Assembly (NCBI GenBank): GCA_003136515.1
Contig: PLEU01000166.1
Span: 2,321 to 34,515, forward strand
From: Spartobacteria bacterium
GTDB taxonomy: Bacteria; Verrucomicrobiota; Verrucomicrobiae; Chthoniobacterales; UBA6821
DNA: 32,195 bases
Direction of reading: 5' to 3'
The position numbers were made by a program, and so were the translations under genes. The notes beneath the pieces are model-generated. The model was given only the letters and a program-made list of their open reading frames with translations. It had not been told where the DNA came from and made no database searches. Below, piece after piece: positions 8,690 to 16,733 of this stretch. Position 1 is the first letter of the stretch; every line of letters begins with the position of its first letter.

Positions 8690-8935
8690 TTACTTACCCT
8701 GCTTATCCTCGATGTATTTTACGACATCGCCGACTTTTTGGAGCTTTTCGGCATCCTCGTCAGGAACTTCCACTCCAAACTCTTCCTCAAAAGCCATCAC
8801 CAGCTCGACAGTGTCGAGGGAATCGGCTCCAAGATCCTCGATAAACGAGGCGTTGATGGTTACTTGTTCGGCGGTGACGCCGAGCTGTTCTACGATGATG
8901 TCGCGGACTTTATCTTCGATGGTTTTTTCAGACAT
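8690..8935 (-). CDS. acpP: acyl carrier protein
   Basis: An 81-residue acidic protein of the usual AcpP length. The phosphopantetheine attachment site is the Ser in [20 protein letters not shown] (S39 in the DSL motif), and the helices before and after it ([32 protein letters not shown]) are typical. AcpP carries growing acyl chains on its 4'-phosphopantetheine arm for fatty acid, lipid A and lipoyl synthesis in the cytoplasm. It is not beside fabF or fabG here, which is unusual relative to many bacteria. A strong intrinsic terminator follows directly, so it ends its own transcript. The upstream leader (accacaaccacc) lacks a Shine-Dalgarno. Confidence 0.97.
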   Translation of the reverse strand: MSEKTIEDKVRDIIVEQLGVTAEQVTINASFIEDLGADSLDTVELVMAFEEEFGVEVPDEDAEKLQKVGDVVKYIEDKQGK

Positions 8936-9043
8936 GGTGGTTGTGGTTACTTGATTAAACTGAACGAGTAAAGAGCGCAGAAGAGAATGGCAATTTTTTT
9001 CTCCCTCCCAATGACATCTGGTTTGTGTTCATTTTTGAGGGTA

Positions 9044-9532
9044 ATGGCCCGATTTTCCACCTTTCATCGCAGTGTTTTGCTTTGCGCATCGGTTCCAGAG
9101 GTCTTTTGCTTCCATGAGAACCCACGTAATATCAGCAGGATATCCCCTCCATTTCTGAAGATCGAACGCGTTGAGTGCTCTGTGCCAGCCCGGGCTGGGG
9201 AAGAATTTCATTTAAGAGTGAGCATTTTCGGGGTTCCCCTCGAATGGAGGGGGTACTGGGAGTCAGCTGAGCCGGGCAACGGTGGATGCAATGCGACGGC
9301 GCAACTTGTCGATGGGGCAAAAAAATCTCCATTTACCCATTGGCGACATCAGCATCTTTTCCGCGCGGAGGGTTCGGGTACCGAGATGACAGACACCGTT
9401 GAATTTTCCCTGGGAAATGGAATCTTCGCCCGCTTTCTGGAGGCAACGTTGCTGCGGGTCGTTTTTAAAATCATGTTTCTTGGCCGTCACAACGCGACCA
9501 GGCGATACTTTGCATCCAATCACACCCGGTAG
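9044..9532 (+). CDS. SRPBCC-fold (polyketide cyclase/START-like) protein
   Basis: 162 residues from the ATG at 9044, chosen over the ATG at 8987 because a GAGGG ribosome site sits just upstream and the family's conserved start (short strand, then VFCFHENPRNISRISPP at 20-36) begins here. Later motifs PLEWRGYW (65-72), SPFTHWRHQHLFRAEG (95-110), GTEMTDTVEFSLG (112-124) and the C-terminal amphipathic helix to about residue 155 match the SRPBCC family of ligand-binding helix-grip proteins often annotated as polyketide cyclase or cell-division inhibitor-like. The ligand is unknown. It is convergent with the BsuPI-like gene, with 5 bases between the stops. Tail residues past about 150 look less conserved. 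Confidence 0.78.
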   Translation: MARFSTFHRSVLLCASVPEVFCFHENPRNISRISPPFLKIERVECSVPARAGEEFHLRVSIFGVPLEWRGYWESAEPGNGGCNATAQLVDGAKKSPFTHWRHQHLFRAEGSGTEMTDTVEFSLGNGIFARFLEATLLRVVFKIMFLGRHNATRRYFASNHTR

Positions 9533-9537
9533 CCCGA

Positions 9538-10209
9538 TCAGGGGGTCGGAGTTATGGTGGTGCTTGTCGTGTAGCCCTTCTGGCCAGCGAGCGAGGCTTC
9601 GATCGTGTAGGTCTCGCCCGCCTTCATCGCCGTTGTGGACATTTCCTCGGAATAGATGACAAACTCCGAGGGATTGATTTCGGTGAACCCTTCGGTGGGA
9701 TCAAAGGTTCGATCCTCCGACCAGCGATTGACCACATTACCCGTGGAGTCCTTCGTAATGATCTCCAGACGCTGATCGGTCGGGTAGAGTAGTTCAATCT
9801 CCCTTCGCTGAGAATTGGAGACCTTCAACGTGACTGTCAGATCAGGATGCTCCGAAGCGGAGAACTCAGGAGGGTCCACGCTGACGAGCATCGGAAGGAC
9901 GTCGCCGTTTTGCCGGAACTTCACAGAGGCAAACATTCCCTTGAAGAACTTCTTGATCTGCTTCTGGATCGGAGGATGCGGCGGCTTGGGAACGTACATC
10001 CCGAATCCTTCGCGTCCTTCATTCGCCAAGGCGGCCTGCGCTTCCTGCCGCTCGATGAAAAATGGACTGTCGGATTGCGGCCCCTTGATTGATAGATCCT
10101 GTACCTCACTGCCGCTGATTGACTGCGTACTTTGAGCGTGCAGAAAGCCGCTCCATCCGGAGAGAAGGGTTGCCGCTACGAAAACACGTGTGAAAAATGG
10201 AGCTGACAT
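9538..10209 (-). CDS. secreted protein with BsuPI-like domain
   Basis: 223 residues from the ATG at 10209, preferred over a start at 10380 because it opens a signal peptide (MSAPFFTRVFVAATLLSGWS, cleavage after FLHA). A Ser-rich and Gln/Ala-rich stretch is followed by a Lys-rich KQIKKFFKGMF segment (83-93). The C-terminal half (about 122-215) resembles the BsuPI (intracellular proteinase inhibitor) immunoglobulin-like fold: LTVTLKVSNSQRREIELLYP, RLEIITKDSTGNVVNRWSED, and a terminal AGETYTIEASLAG strand. These domains are also common as envelope modules without inhibitor activity. It is divergent from the SecD-head-like gene at 10326. Confidence 0.75.
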   Translation of the reverse strand: MSAPFFTRVFVAATLLSGWSGFLHAQSTQSISGSEVQDLSIKGPQSDSPFFIERQEAQAALANEGREGFGMYVPKPPHPPIQKQIKKFFKGMFASVKFRQNGDVLPMLVSVDPPEFSASEHPDLTVTLKVSNSQRREIELLYPTDQRLEIITKDSTGNVVNRWSEDRTFDPTEGFTEINPSEFVIYSEEMSTTAMKAGETYTIEASLAGQKGYTTSTTITPTP

Positions 10210-10274
10210 CCTCTGAGGCGTAACCTGAGGGAGCCTTCCCTGGCAAATGTTATCCAAAGAGGGTAATGACTCCT

Positions 10275-10280
10275 TATAAT
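10275..10280 (+). promoter_or_regulatory. putative -10 box for the 10326-13059 operon
   Basis: A perfect TATAAT about 46 bases before the ATG at 10326, in the 116-base gap between divergent genes. A convincing -35 is not visible (TTATCC near 10250 is a poor match and badly spaced), so this rests on the -10 and position only. Confidence 0.4.
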
Positions 10281-10325
10281 AAAATACCTCCATATTTTTC
10301 CGCCTTCCCATTACGCTTTCCCGCC

Positions 10326-10916
10326 ATGAAACGGATACACCTTCCGATTGTCCACCTGTGCCTGCTTCTTGGTTCGGCACCCTTTCTGCAGGCGGGTGCC
10401 TCCAATAAGAAAAAGGATGTTTTCACTGTACGAATTCATGGGGAGGGAAGTCCCGAGGAAGGATCTCAGTTTACCGTTCCCCTGACGCTTCTGGACGGCA
10501 GGACGGCCTCCATGTCGATCATGCCGCTCCTGACAGAACATGAGATCAAGTCGATCTATCCCTTCAAGGCGGCCGATGGGTCGGGCGGGGTCTATCTCCG
10601 CCTCGACGGGCATGGAGCCGACCTTCTTACTGAGTACTCCATCGAGAGAATGGGCCGTGGCAATATGCTCGCGGTGATGGTGAATGGCCGTCAGGTGATC
10701 GATCTGGAAATCGACAAACCGGTGAGAGACGGAGTTTTTGTGATTCCCTATGGTTTGAGCATGGAGGAGGAGGCCCGTTTGGTGCAGGCGTATCCGATTA
10801 TTGGACGGGAAAACTCCCCTTCGCAGAAAAAGAAAAAGAAAGCTTCATCGACGACAAACATCATGTTGCCTCCCAAAGCTTCCGATCTCAGTGGCGACTC
10901 GGCGCCCGGTCAATAA
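10326..10916 (+). CDS. secreted protein with SecDF P1-head-like domain
   Basis: 196 residues from the ATG at 10326, which opens a signal peptide (MKRIHLPIVHLCLLLGSAPF, then LQAGA). Residues about 62-156 (VYLRLDGHGADLLTEYS, GRGNMLAVMVNGRQVIDLEI, PVRDGVFVIPYGLSMEEEAR) follow the pattern of the P1 head of SecD: a strand, a helix, a Ser/Thr before a Gly-Arg turn, a strand with NG(R/K), a Gly turn and a final helix with EEA. No membrane segments of SecDF are present, so it is a stand-alone periplasmic or lipoprotein-free domain. A Lys-rich patch (KKKKKK, 168-173) precedes a polar tail. Its stop overlaps the next start by one base (TAATG), giving translational coupling to the gene before lnt. Confidence 0.72.
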   Translation: MKRIHLPIVHLCLLLGSAPFLQAGASNKKKDVFTVRIHGEGSPEEGSQFTVPLTLLDGRTASMSIMPLLTEHEIKSIYPFKAADGSGGVYLRLDGHGADLLTEYSIERMGRGNMLAVMVNGRQVIDLEIDKPVRDGVFVIPYGLSMEEEARLVQAYPIIGRENSPSQKKKKKASSTTNIMLPPKASDLSGDSAPGQ

Positions 10917-11386
10917 TGGAAGAGTCAGGGAACAGGAAACCCGGCATCACATCGGGATGGATACTTGTCACCGGACTCTTCGCACTTTGTTTAATCGGAA
11001 CTTCGCTGACCTGGTGGACTTATACAAGCCAGGTCTTTTCTAGCGCCGACGGCGTCATGATTGCGCCGACCGTGGGGATGGACGGGGCGCCTCGCCTCGC
11101 CGTGGAACTTCCTACTCGTGATGTGCAGGCGATCCGGATTGGGCACGGCGTTATCATCACCATCGGAAAGGATACCCATGCCATGAAAGGAAGAGTTGTA
11201 AGTATTCATCCCGGCAAAACTGCAGGAAATAACACCGTCATCATCGAGTTTGTTAATGAGCACGCCGATCCCGGTGCGCAGAGGCCTGCTAATCTTCCTC
11301 AAGGCACCCGTTGCTGCATCACCATCGACACCACCGTGCCGACCCTCGATGAACTGAAGCAGCCTGCCGGAACACGTCCACAATGA
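10916..11386 (+). CDS. single-pass membrane protein with HlyD-like barrel segment
   Basis: 156 residues. One membrane segment (about 13-33, GWILVTGLFALCLIGTSLTW) with a short cytoplasmic N-terminus leaves the rest outside. The soluble part (LAVELPTRDVQAIRIGHGVI, a KGRVVSIHPG turn, NTVIIEFV, and LPQGTRCCITID near the end) resembles the beta-barrel part of HlyD/RND membrane fusion proteins, lacking the lipoyl and hairpin domains. Start and stop overlap both neighbours (1 base with the SecD-head gene, 4 bases ATGA with lnt), so the three are one operon. Function unknown; an envelope adaptor role is only an inference. Confidence 0.65.
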   Translation: MEESGNRKPGITSGWILVTGLFALCLIGTSLTWWTYTSQVFSSADGVMIAPTVGMDGAPRLAVELPTRDVQAIRIGHGVIITIGKDTHAMKGRVVSIHPGKTAGNNTVIIEFVNEHADPGAQRPANLPQGTRCCITIDTTVPTLDELKQPAGTRPQ

Positions 11387-13059
11387 TATCAATAGCTCAG
11401 GAAAAGACTCCCCCACGACCTTTTGGCAAGATTTCAAAAGTGCTTCCATGGCTACTGGCGCTTGTTTCAGGGATAATGACGGGAGCATGTTTTCCCCCAC
11501 TTGATCAACTCTTGCCAACATGTCTTCCGTGGATATGCCTTGCCCCATTATGCTGGGCTCTCTGGATGCTGCCACTGCCCGCAAACTCGGTTTCATTGGG
11601 GTGGAGGGCATTGTTGCTCGGATGGGTAGCCGGAGGCACTTCCTTCCTCATATCGCTTTTCTGGATCACCACGGTAACGAGTCCCGGCTGGGTACTCCTC
11701 TCGCTCGTTGTTGGCCTATATCCGGCAGTGTGGGCACTCTTTGCGGGGCTTGTGCTGCGCCCGCTTGGTGAAACTCAGGTGCCCGCCTTGGCTTGGCTCG
11801 GTTCCATGCGTAATCTGCTCGTGGCTCTTCTCGCCGCAGCCGCTTGGGTGGCTTTGGAATGGCTGCGTGGGACTCTGTTCAGTGGATTTGGGTGGAACGC
11901 CCTAGGCATCTCCCTTCGGGGAAACATCCCTCTGATCCAGATCGCCGGCATCACTGGAACGGCGGGACTCACTTTCATTTGCGTCCTCTGCTCCGCAACG
12001 GTGGCGATCACCTTGAAGCGACTTAGCCGTGAAATCCATATTGGAGGAACGAGACCGCATTTCGACTTCATGATCGCGATCATGATAGTTGTGCTGGTGT
12101 TCAGTTACGGGATGGGAAAAATAAGAACCTCTTCCGGAGAGACCATCCCTCTGCACGTTGCGGGAATTCAGGGAGATGTCCCGGTTAACTATTACTGGGA
12201 CACGAAGTATGACCAGCTGATCATGGGTGGATATGTGCGCCAGACTCTTCTGGCTCTCAAGACGGAACCTGATCTCGTTGTCTGGCCGGAAGCAGCCACT
12301 CCCCGTCCCCTACTTGAGGACGAAATCACCTATGATCAGGTCAAGGAACTCGCATCCGCAACTCCCGCCGATTTTCTAATAGGTAGCATTTATTATGATC
12401 CTAATCCTCGTGGTGATTATAACTCTGCGATCCTGTTGAGTGATCATGCTACCAAGGCGCAGATTTATAACAAAACCCACCTGGTTCCCTTCGGCGAATA
12501 CGTTCCTTTCCGGCACAGTTTTCCGCCACTGAGCTGGATCGTAGGAGACCGGGTTCCTTATGATTTTGACGCAGGCAAGGGTCCCGGTGTGCTGGAGCTT
12601 TCCTCCAAGACTGTGAAAATCGCTCCTCTTATCTGTTTTGAGGATACATTGGGAGATCTCACTCGGGGCTTTGCTGGACTTGGAGCGCAGATGCTTATCA
12701 CCATCACTAACGATGGATGGTTTGAGCATTCCGTCGCAACTCGGCAGCATCTTGCCAATGCGCAGTTGCGAACTGTGGAGACGGGACTTCCACTCCTGAG
12801 GGTCGCGGATACGGGAATCTCCTGTTCCGTCGACCGACTTGGACGGGTTCAGCAGACTGTGCATGGCCCAGCGGGGAACACCTTCATCGAGGGAATCTTG
12901 AACGCCACGGTTCAGGTGCAGGTGCATCCCGTGCAGACATTCTATACGCGACATGGGGAACTCTTCGCACAATCCTGTCTTGCAATAACGCTTGCCACCT
13001 CGGCTTTTGCAGTGATGGTCAGGCGGCGTTCTCTCTTCAGGGAACTCGAGCAACCATAG
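11383..13059 (+). CDS. lnt: apolipoprotein N-acyltransferase
   Basis: 558 residues. The first 245 form a multi-span membrane domain including the FPPLDQLL and SGFGWNALG landmarks of Lnt. The periplasmic nitrilase-like domain carries the full catalytic triad: E303 in VVWPEAATP, K364 in IYNKTHLVPFGEYVPFR and C418 in IAPLICFEDTLG (E267, K335 and C387 in E. coli). TNDGWF (about 445-450) is the conserved loop near the active site, and a last membrane helix closes the protein. Lnt transfers the third acyl chain from phospholipid to the N-terminal Cys of lipoproteins, the last step of lipoprotein maturation. It overlaps the upstream gene by 4 bases and is followed 64 bases later by argF on the same strand. 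Confidence 0.97.
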   Translation: MISIAQEKTPPRPFGKISKVLPWLLALVSGIMTGACFPPLDQLLPTCLPWICLAPLCWALWMLPLPANSVSLGWRALLLGWVAGGTSFLISLFWITTVTSPGWVLLSLVVGLYPAVWALFAGLVLRPLGETQVPALAWLGSMRNLLVALLAAAAWVALEWLRGTLFSGFGWNALGISLRGNIPLIQIAGITGTAGLTFICVLCSATVAITLKRLSREIHIGGTRPHFDFMIAIMIVVLVFSYGMGKIRTSSGETIPLHVAGIQGDVPVNYYWDTKYDQLIMGGYVRQTLLALKTEPDLVVWPEAATPRPLLEDEITYDQVKELASATPADFLIGSIYYDPNPRGDYNSAILLSDHATKAQIYNKTHLVPFGEYVPFRHSFPPLSWIVGDRVPYDFDAGKGPGVLELSSKTVKIAPLICFEDTLGDLTRGFAGLGAQMLITITNDGWFEHSVATRQHLANAQLRTVETGLPLLRVADTGISCSVDRLGRVQQTVHGPAGNTFIEGILNATVQVQVHPVQTFYTRHGELFAQSCLAITLATSAFAVMVRRRSLFRELEQP

Positions 13060-13123
13060 CGTTTCCTTGGCATACGTCCCGGCTTAGGACATAGATCAGA
13101 CTTTCCAAAACGGTTCCACTCTC

Positions 13124-14020
13124 ATGAAGCATCTCCTTTCCATCGAGTCTCTCTCGGCATCCGAGATACTCGAAATCATCGACTTGGCTCATGAGTTGAA
13201 AGCCCTGCGGGGCAGGGAGTTTAGCAAGCCCCTTTCCGGGGAATGCTGGGGGTTGCTTTTTTCCAAATCCTCCACCCGCACCCGCGTTAGCTTTGAGGTA
13301 GGTGTCAGGGAACTCGGAGGCGATGCGCTCTTCCTATCCTCGAGCGAGATTCAGCTCGGACGTGGTGAGCCGATCGAGGATACCGCCCGGGTGCTTGGCC
13401 GCATGATTCATGGTGCGATCATCCGAACCTTTAAGCAATCCGACATCGAAACGTTCGCTGCCCTCTCCGGCATCCCAACGATTAATGCACTCACCGACGA
13501 GGAGCATCCCTGCCAGATCCTCGCCGATCTACTGACGATCGAGGAACTACGCGGGTCGCTGGATGACCTGACGATTGCCTTCATCGGTGATGCCGATTGC
13601 AACATGGGTCGTTCTTGGATTTGGGCCTCGGCACGTTTGGGCTTTGAGCTGCGGCTTGCCTGCCCTGATCTCTACCGCCCTCCCGCAGAGCTGCTAGGTA
13701 GGGCCAATGCACCCGTCACGATCACTCCCGATCCCTTGGAGGCCGCCCGGGGTGCGGACATTCTTTACACCGATGTCTGGGTGAGCATGGGGAAGGAAGA
13801 GGAGGCCGAGCACCGCGCCGCCCAGTTCGCCCGCTACCAGATAAATGACGAAGTCGTCGCTGCCGCCCCTCCAACCGCACATGTACTTCATTGCCTCCCC
13901 GCCTATCGGGGGAAGGAGATCACCGCCGGGGTTTTTGAACGGAATGCCAATGCTATCTTCCAGCAGGCTGAGAATCGCCTTCATGTGCAGAAGGCCGTGA
14001 TGACGCTCCTCAAAAGCTAG
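13124..14020 (+). CDS. argF: ornithine carbamoyltransferase
   Basis: 298 residues, near the normal family length. Carbamoyl-phosphate site SSTRTR (49-54), HPCQ (128-131), ornithine/domain-closure motifs GDADCNMGRS (155-164), DVWVSMGKEEEAEHR (217-231) and HCLPAYRGKEI (256-266) are all present. The SMG motif and HCLP mark OTC rather than aspartate transcarbamoylase. In the ornithine loop the first Asn of the usual NNMG is replaced by Cys, while the second Asn (N160) is retained. It makes citrulline from ornithine and carbamoyl phosphate for arginine synthesis in the cytoplasm. No other arg gene is beside it; it may be the tail of the lnt transcript. Confidence 0.96.
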   Translation: MKHLLSIESLSASEILEIIDLAHELKALRGREFSKPLSGECWGLLFSKSSTRTRVSFEVGVRELGGDALFLSSSEIQLGRGEPIEDTARVLGRMIHGAIIRTFKQSDIETFAALSGIPTINALTDEEHPCQILADLLTIEELRGSLDDLTIAFIGDADCNMGRSWIWASARLGFELRLACPDLYRPPAELLGRANAPVTITPDPLEAARGADILYTDVWVSMGKEEEAEHRAAQFARYQINDEVVAAAPPTAHVLHCLPAYRGKEITAGVFERNANAIFQQAENRLHVQKAVMTLLKS

Positions 14021-14121
14021 AAATTACTCACGCAAGGATTTTAAAGATGAAAAGAACCCAACTGGTTCTGAAGGAATGGGGATCCATTAATCCTTGATTG
14101 CCTGAGCCTGTTTACTGAAAC

Positions 14122-14424
14122 ATGAGCACTCTGAAACCAGTTGCGGTTGCCCCGATGGGCGGCGAACTGGCCATTTCATGGAATGACGGCATCGAGCAAT
14201 ATATTCCCCTAAAGTTGCTCCGCTGTGCCTGCCCATGCGCCCTCTGCTGTGGCGAACCCGATGTGCTTGGTCGCGGCGATGCTCCTGCAAGACAATACAA
14301 GTCCACGAGCTTCGAGCTGAAATCATATGAATTCATAGGTGGTTACGCGCTGCTTTTCAGATGGGCCGATGCTCATGCAAGCGGGATATATTCTTATAAG
14401 CTCCTCAGGAGTATCTCGGACTGA
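14122..14424 (+). CDS. DUF971 (gamma-butyrobetaine hydroxylase N-domain-like) protein
   Basis: 100 residues matching DUF971: LAISWNDGIEQYIPLKLLR (17-35), a Cys-rich block CACPCALCCGEP (35-46), and the closing FRWADAHASGIYSYKLLR. In eukaryotic gamma-butyrobetaine hydroxylase this N-terminal domain binds zinc with Cys and His; here five Cys (35, 37, 39, 42, 43) lie together and a His (conserved DAHASG) follows, so metal binding is likely. Stand-alone bacterial versions have been linked to Fe-S cluster carrier (Mrp/ApbC) systems, but that partner is not in this window. The start is supported by alignment with the family N-terminus. Confidence 0.85.
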   Translation: MSTLKPVAVAPMGGELAISWNDGIEQYIPLKLLRCACPCALCCGEPDVLGRGDAPARQYKSTSFELKSYEFIGGYALLFRWADAHASGIYSYKLLRSISD

Positions 14425-14450
14425 AGCTCTTTCTCCTCTTTGGGCACGAG

Positions 14451-14483
14451 CGCCAAGTCATATATATATATATTACATTGGCG
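14451..14483. repeat. hairpin with (TA)n core between DUF971 gene and secreted protein gene
   Basis: CGCCAA at 14451-14456 and TTGGCG at 14478-14483 enclose an uninterrupted alternating TA stretch (about 14460-14472), itself self-complementary. The whole can fold as one hairpin or extrude as a cruciform. It lies 27 bases after the DUF971 stop, and no T run follows, so a classical intrinsic terminator is not supported. The rest of 14425-14564 holds the presumed promoter of the next gene. Confidence 0.6.
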
Positions 14484-14564
14484 TTAATGACAAATATCTC
14501 GACAATAGTGATGTTTTTGGTGTTGTTCTGAGAAGGGCTGCACCTGCTCCACCCCCGGCAAAAA

Positions 14565-15284
14565 ATGACCACGAAAAAACACATTTCAAAAGCAGCGTCC
14601 AGAGCCCTACTCCCGATCAGCATCCTTGTTCTTAGTGCGACCGGCCTGCAGGCACAAACAACGAACCAAGTCAGCATAACGGCCATGGCCGCGGTGCAAA
14701 ATCCCAATTCTAGGGATAATGGAACCTCTACTACGACGCCTGAACCTACTTCACTGGTTTTGAGCACCAAGCAGATTCTGAGTTTTTTGGCACTGGATGA
14801 AAATAGCGAGGGGAACTATACACATACCAATTTCCCCGTCGGGGCTAAGCTCATGCTCCTACCAGATACCGGAAGCGGGCCCGATTTTCAGGTCTGGGGC
14901 AAAACCAACAATCTACTTGTGGATGTTTCCGATCTTCTAACTCTTACCTACGGGGGGAACTATGGAGCTCTGGTTTCAAGCGGCAAAGTCAACGACGCCA
15001 CCAGTCTTCCCAGTCCCACCTCGACAAATCAGCAGATCGTCACAATTACCTATGACGACAGCTCCATTGGGGGGAATCTTCAGTTTTATATTTCCGGCTC
15101 TGGAAAAGAGACAATCACTTATTCCGGCATCCAAGGTGGTGCGGGCACATACAAGGAGACCGAATCAATTATTGCGACCGGCATGTCGGGCGATGGAAAT
15201 TATACTGATACGAACGGTAATGAGAATCCAATGGTGGTTACCGGCGATTTTACTTCTTCGGGAGGTGGAACCTTCGGTCCATAA
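14565..15284 (+). CDS. secreted protein of unknown function
   Basis: 239 residues with a Lys/Arg-containing N-terminus and a hydrophobic core (LLPISILVLSATGLQA, cleavage before QTT). The mature protein is Ser/Thr/Gly/Asn-rich and almost free of Cys, with alternating short strands (LVLSTKQILSFLALDENSEG, FQVWGKTNNLLVDVSDLLTL, ISGSGKETITYSGIQGGAG), suggesting an all-beta extracellular or outer-surface protein. It ends in GGGTFGP. No domain is recognised. The plain composition is common among small secreted proteins of Verrucomicrobia. The leader region (ccggcaaaaaatg) has no clear Shine-Dalgarno. Confidence 0.7.
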   Translation: MTTKKHISKAASRALLPISILVLSATGLQAQTTNQVSITAMAAVQNPNSRDNGTSTTTPEPTSLVLSTKQILSFLALDENSEGNYTHTNFPVGAKLMLLPDTGSGPDFQVWGKTNNLLVDVSDLLTLTYGGNYGALVSSGKVNDATSLPSPTSTNQQIVTITYDDSSIGGNLQFYISGSGKETITYSGIQGGAGTYKETESIIATGMSGDGNYTDTNGNENPMVVTGDFTSSGGGTFGP

Positions 15285-15367
15285 CAACTTAGGCTTTTTG
15301 CATCTCCGGCGAAGGAGTCTGAAGATCGGGTGCGCCCTGCCTGAAGGGAGATGGGGGCAGGTGCCCG

Positions 15368-16012
15368 TTATCGTCGGATGCCGAGATGACATAGCTCGCT
15401 TCCATGACGTTCAGTAAAGGACCGCGCGGGTACCCATTCTTCAACCGACACAAACCTAGTGTCAAATAGCTTGGCTATCTCCGCTCGCGTGACACCGAAA
15501 GGAGGGCCTTCGTCTGTGCTAGGATTGAGATAAAAGACAGCGAAGTAATGCCCGCCCGGCTTTAGTAAATCGGCAACAGCCCGTACGTATTCGTGGCGGC
15601 GGTTGAGATCGATCGCGCAGAAACATGTGTGCTCGACCACCCAGTCAAAGTTTCCGCGCCACGATGCAGGAAGCTGAAAAAGATCACCAGTCTCGTGAGT
15701 TTCATCGGCGACGGAAGGAAAACTCCGGGCAAGACTGATCGCAGTGGGTGAAATATCGAGACCTGTGACGCGAGCCCCTTGCCCAGCTATGGCCCGTACG
15801 TCATGGCCTGCACCGGAGCCGGGGACAAGTACGCGACCCGATATGGGATGGCGGGCCAGAAAATCAAGTAGGGGCGGAGCAGCCTCCCCTTTGTCCCAGG
15901 GAGTGTCATGACGTTGGTAGCGTTCCTCCCAGTTGAGCGGAGAAACAGGCTGGGAATCAGCGCCTGATCCAGCAGGTGCCGAGTGCGATGCCGATTTGGT
16001 ATTTGCGTTCAT
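15368..16012 (-). CDS. TPMT-family SAM-dependent methyltransferase
   Basis: 214 residues. WEERYQRHDTPWDKGEAAPP (28-47) is the hallmark N-terminal motif of the thiopurine S-methyltransferase family, followed by the SAM-binding LVPGSGAGHDVRAIAGQG (62-79), GLDISPTAI and the acidic FDWVVEHTCFCAID segment; the C-terminus ends RHGSELCHLGIRR. Bacterial members methylate sulfur, selenium, tellurium or other small nucleophiles. The only in-frame ATG (16012) lies inside the end of the upstream ovothiol-type methyltransferase gene, a 56-base overlap that couples the two. A thiol substrate is plausible given that neighbour, but this is an inference. Confidence 0.87.
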   Translation of the reverse strand: MNANTKSASHSAPAGSGADSQPVSPLNWEERYQRHDTPWDKGEAAPPLLDFLARHPISGRVLVPGSGAGHDVRAIAGQGARVTGLDISPTAISLARSFPSVADETHETGDLFQLPASWRGNFDWVVEHTCFCAIDLNRRHEYVRAVADLLKPGGHYFAVFYLNPSTDEGPPFGVTRAEIAKLFDTRFVSVEEWVPARSFTERHGSELCHLGIRR

Positions 16013-16733
16013 GCTCCCTGATCAGGAATGGCAGGTCGCGGCGCCGATGCAATTGGAAGTTACATTCTAGGAGGCGAGTCAGTTCTATCTCGCTGCGCAT
16101 TTGGGAATCGATGCCACCAATCCAGCGCTTGCGTGGCGTGTATTCTTCCAACCAAGTGAAGGGAGTTGTCAGGAGAAGTTGCCCTCCCGATTTGAGCAGA
16201 GTGGATGTTCGTCCAAGGAAGCCAGCGGGATCGGAAAGACGGCAGATTAAGTTGGCCGCCAGGACAACGTCGAAGCTTCCGATATCACGAGGCAACCTGG
16301 TCGCATCTGCCACTGAGAAACTCACTCGATCACGGGAAATCTCAGCCGGAACATGCGCAACAAACGATGTTGTAATCTCACCTTCCAAAGTTCGCATGCC
16401 GGCAAGCCTCCCTTCACGCTGGAGGGTCTGTGCTGCTGAGATGAATGATTCGGAGTAATCGCTTGCCTCCACTCGGGAGCATGAGCGGGCTAGTTCGAAA
16501 GCAGAGCCCCCAACCGAGCAGCCGATTTCAAGAGCCACGGCCTTTGAGGGGAGTCGGGCTTGGTCAAGCAACTCCCTCACGCAACGTACTGGAAAGGGAG
16601 TGTCAGTGATAACGGGATCGACGGGCAACCCCGCATGGCGCACCTCTGCTTCTCCTCCATAATGGAGAAGCAGATATTCACCGAGGAGCTTCGGCGATTC
16701 ATAGATGCTGGAGGCTGCTCCGGACGAACTCAC
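15957..16733 (-). CDS. putative 4-mercaptohistidine N1-methyltransferase (OvoA C-terminal type, stand-alone)
   Basis: 258 residues, starting with GTG at 16733 in a 4-base GTGA overlap with the upstream gene. It matches the C-terminal methyltransferase domain of OvoA: IYESPKLLGEYLLLHYG (10-26), TPFPVRC (45-51), LEIGCSVGGSAFELA (68-82, SAM site), DVVLAANLICRLSDP (155-169), TPFTWLEEYTPRKRWIGG (190-207) and the end FLIREHERKYQIG. In ovothiol synthesis this enzyme methylates the imidazole of 4-mercaptohistidine. The iron-dependent sulfoxide synthase that makes the precursor is not in this window, so it must be encoded elsewhere if the pathway is complete. Ovothiol is a low-potential antioxidant thiol, fitting the oxyR/katG setting. 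Confidence 0.9.
   Translation of the reverse strand: MSSSGAASSIYESPKLLGEYLLLHYGGEAEVRHAGLPVDPVITDTPFPVRCVRELLDQARLPSKAVALEIGCSVGGSAFELARSCSRVEASDYSESFISAAQTLQREGRLAGMRTLEGEITTSFVAHVPAEISRDRVSFSVADATRLPRDIGSFDVVLAANLICRLSDPAGFLGRTSTLLKSGGQLLLTTPFTWLEEYTPRKRWIGGIDSQMRSEIELTRLLECNFQLHRRRDLPFLIREHERKYQIGIALGTCWIRR

Noticed and set aside
14405..14770. Minus-strand 121-codon frame with TA-repeat-derived IYIYM
   Set aside because: It runs over the TA tract and the antisense of a signal-peptide gene; no family resemblance.
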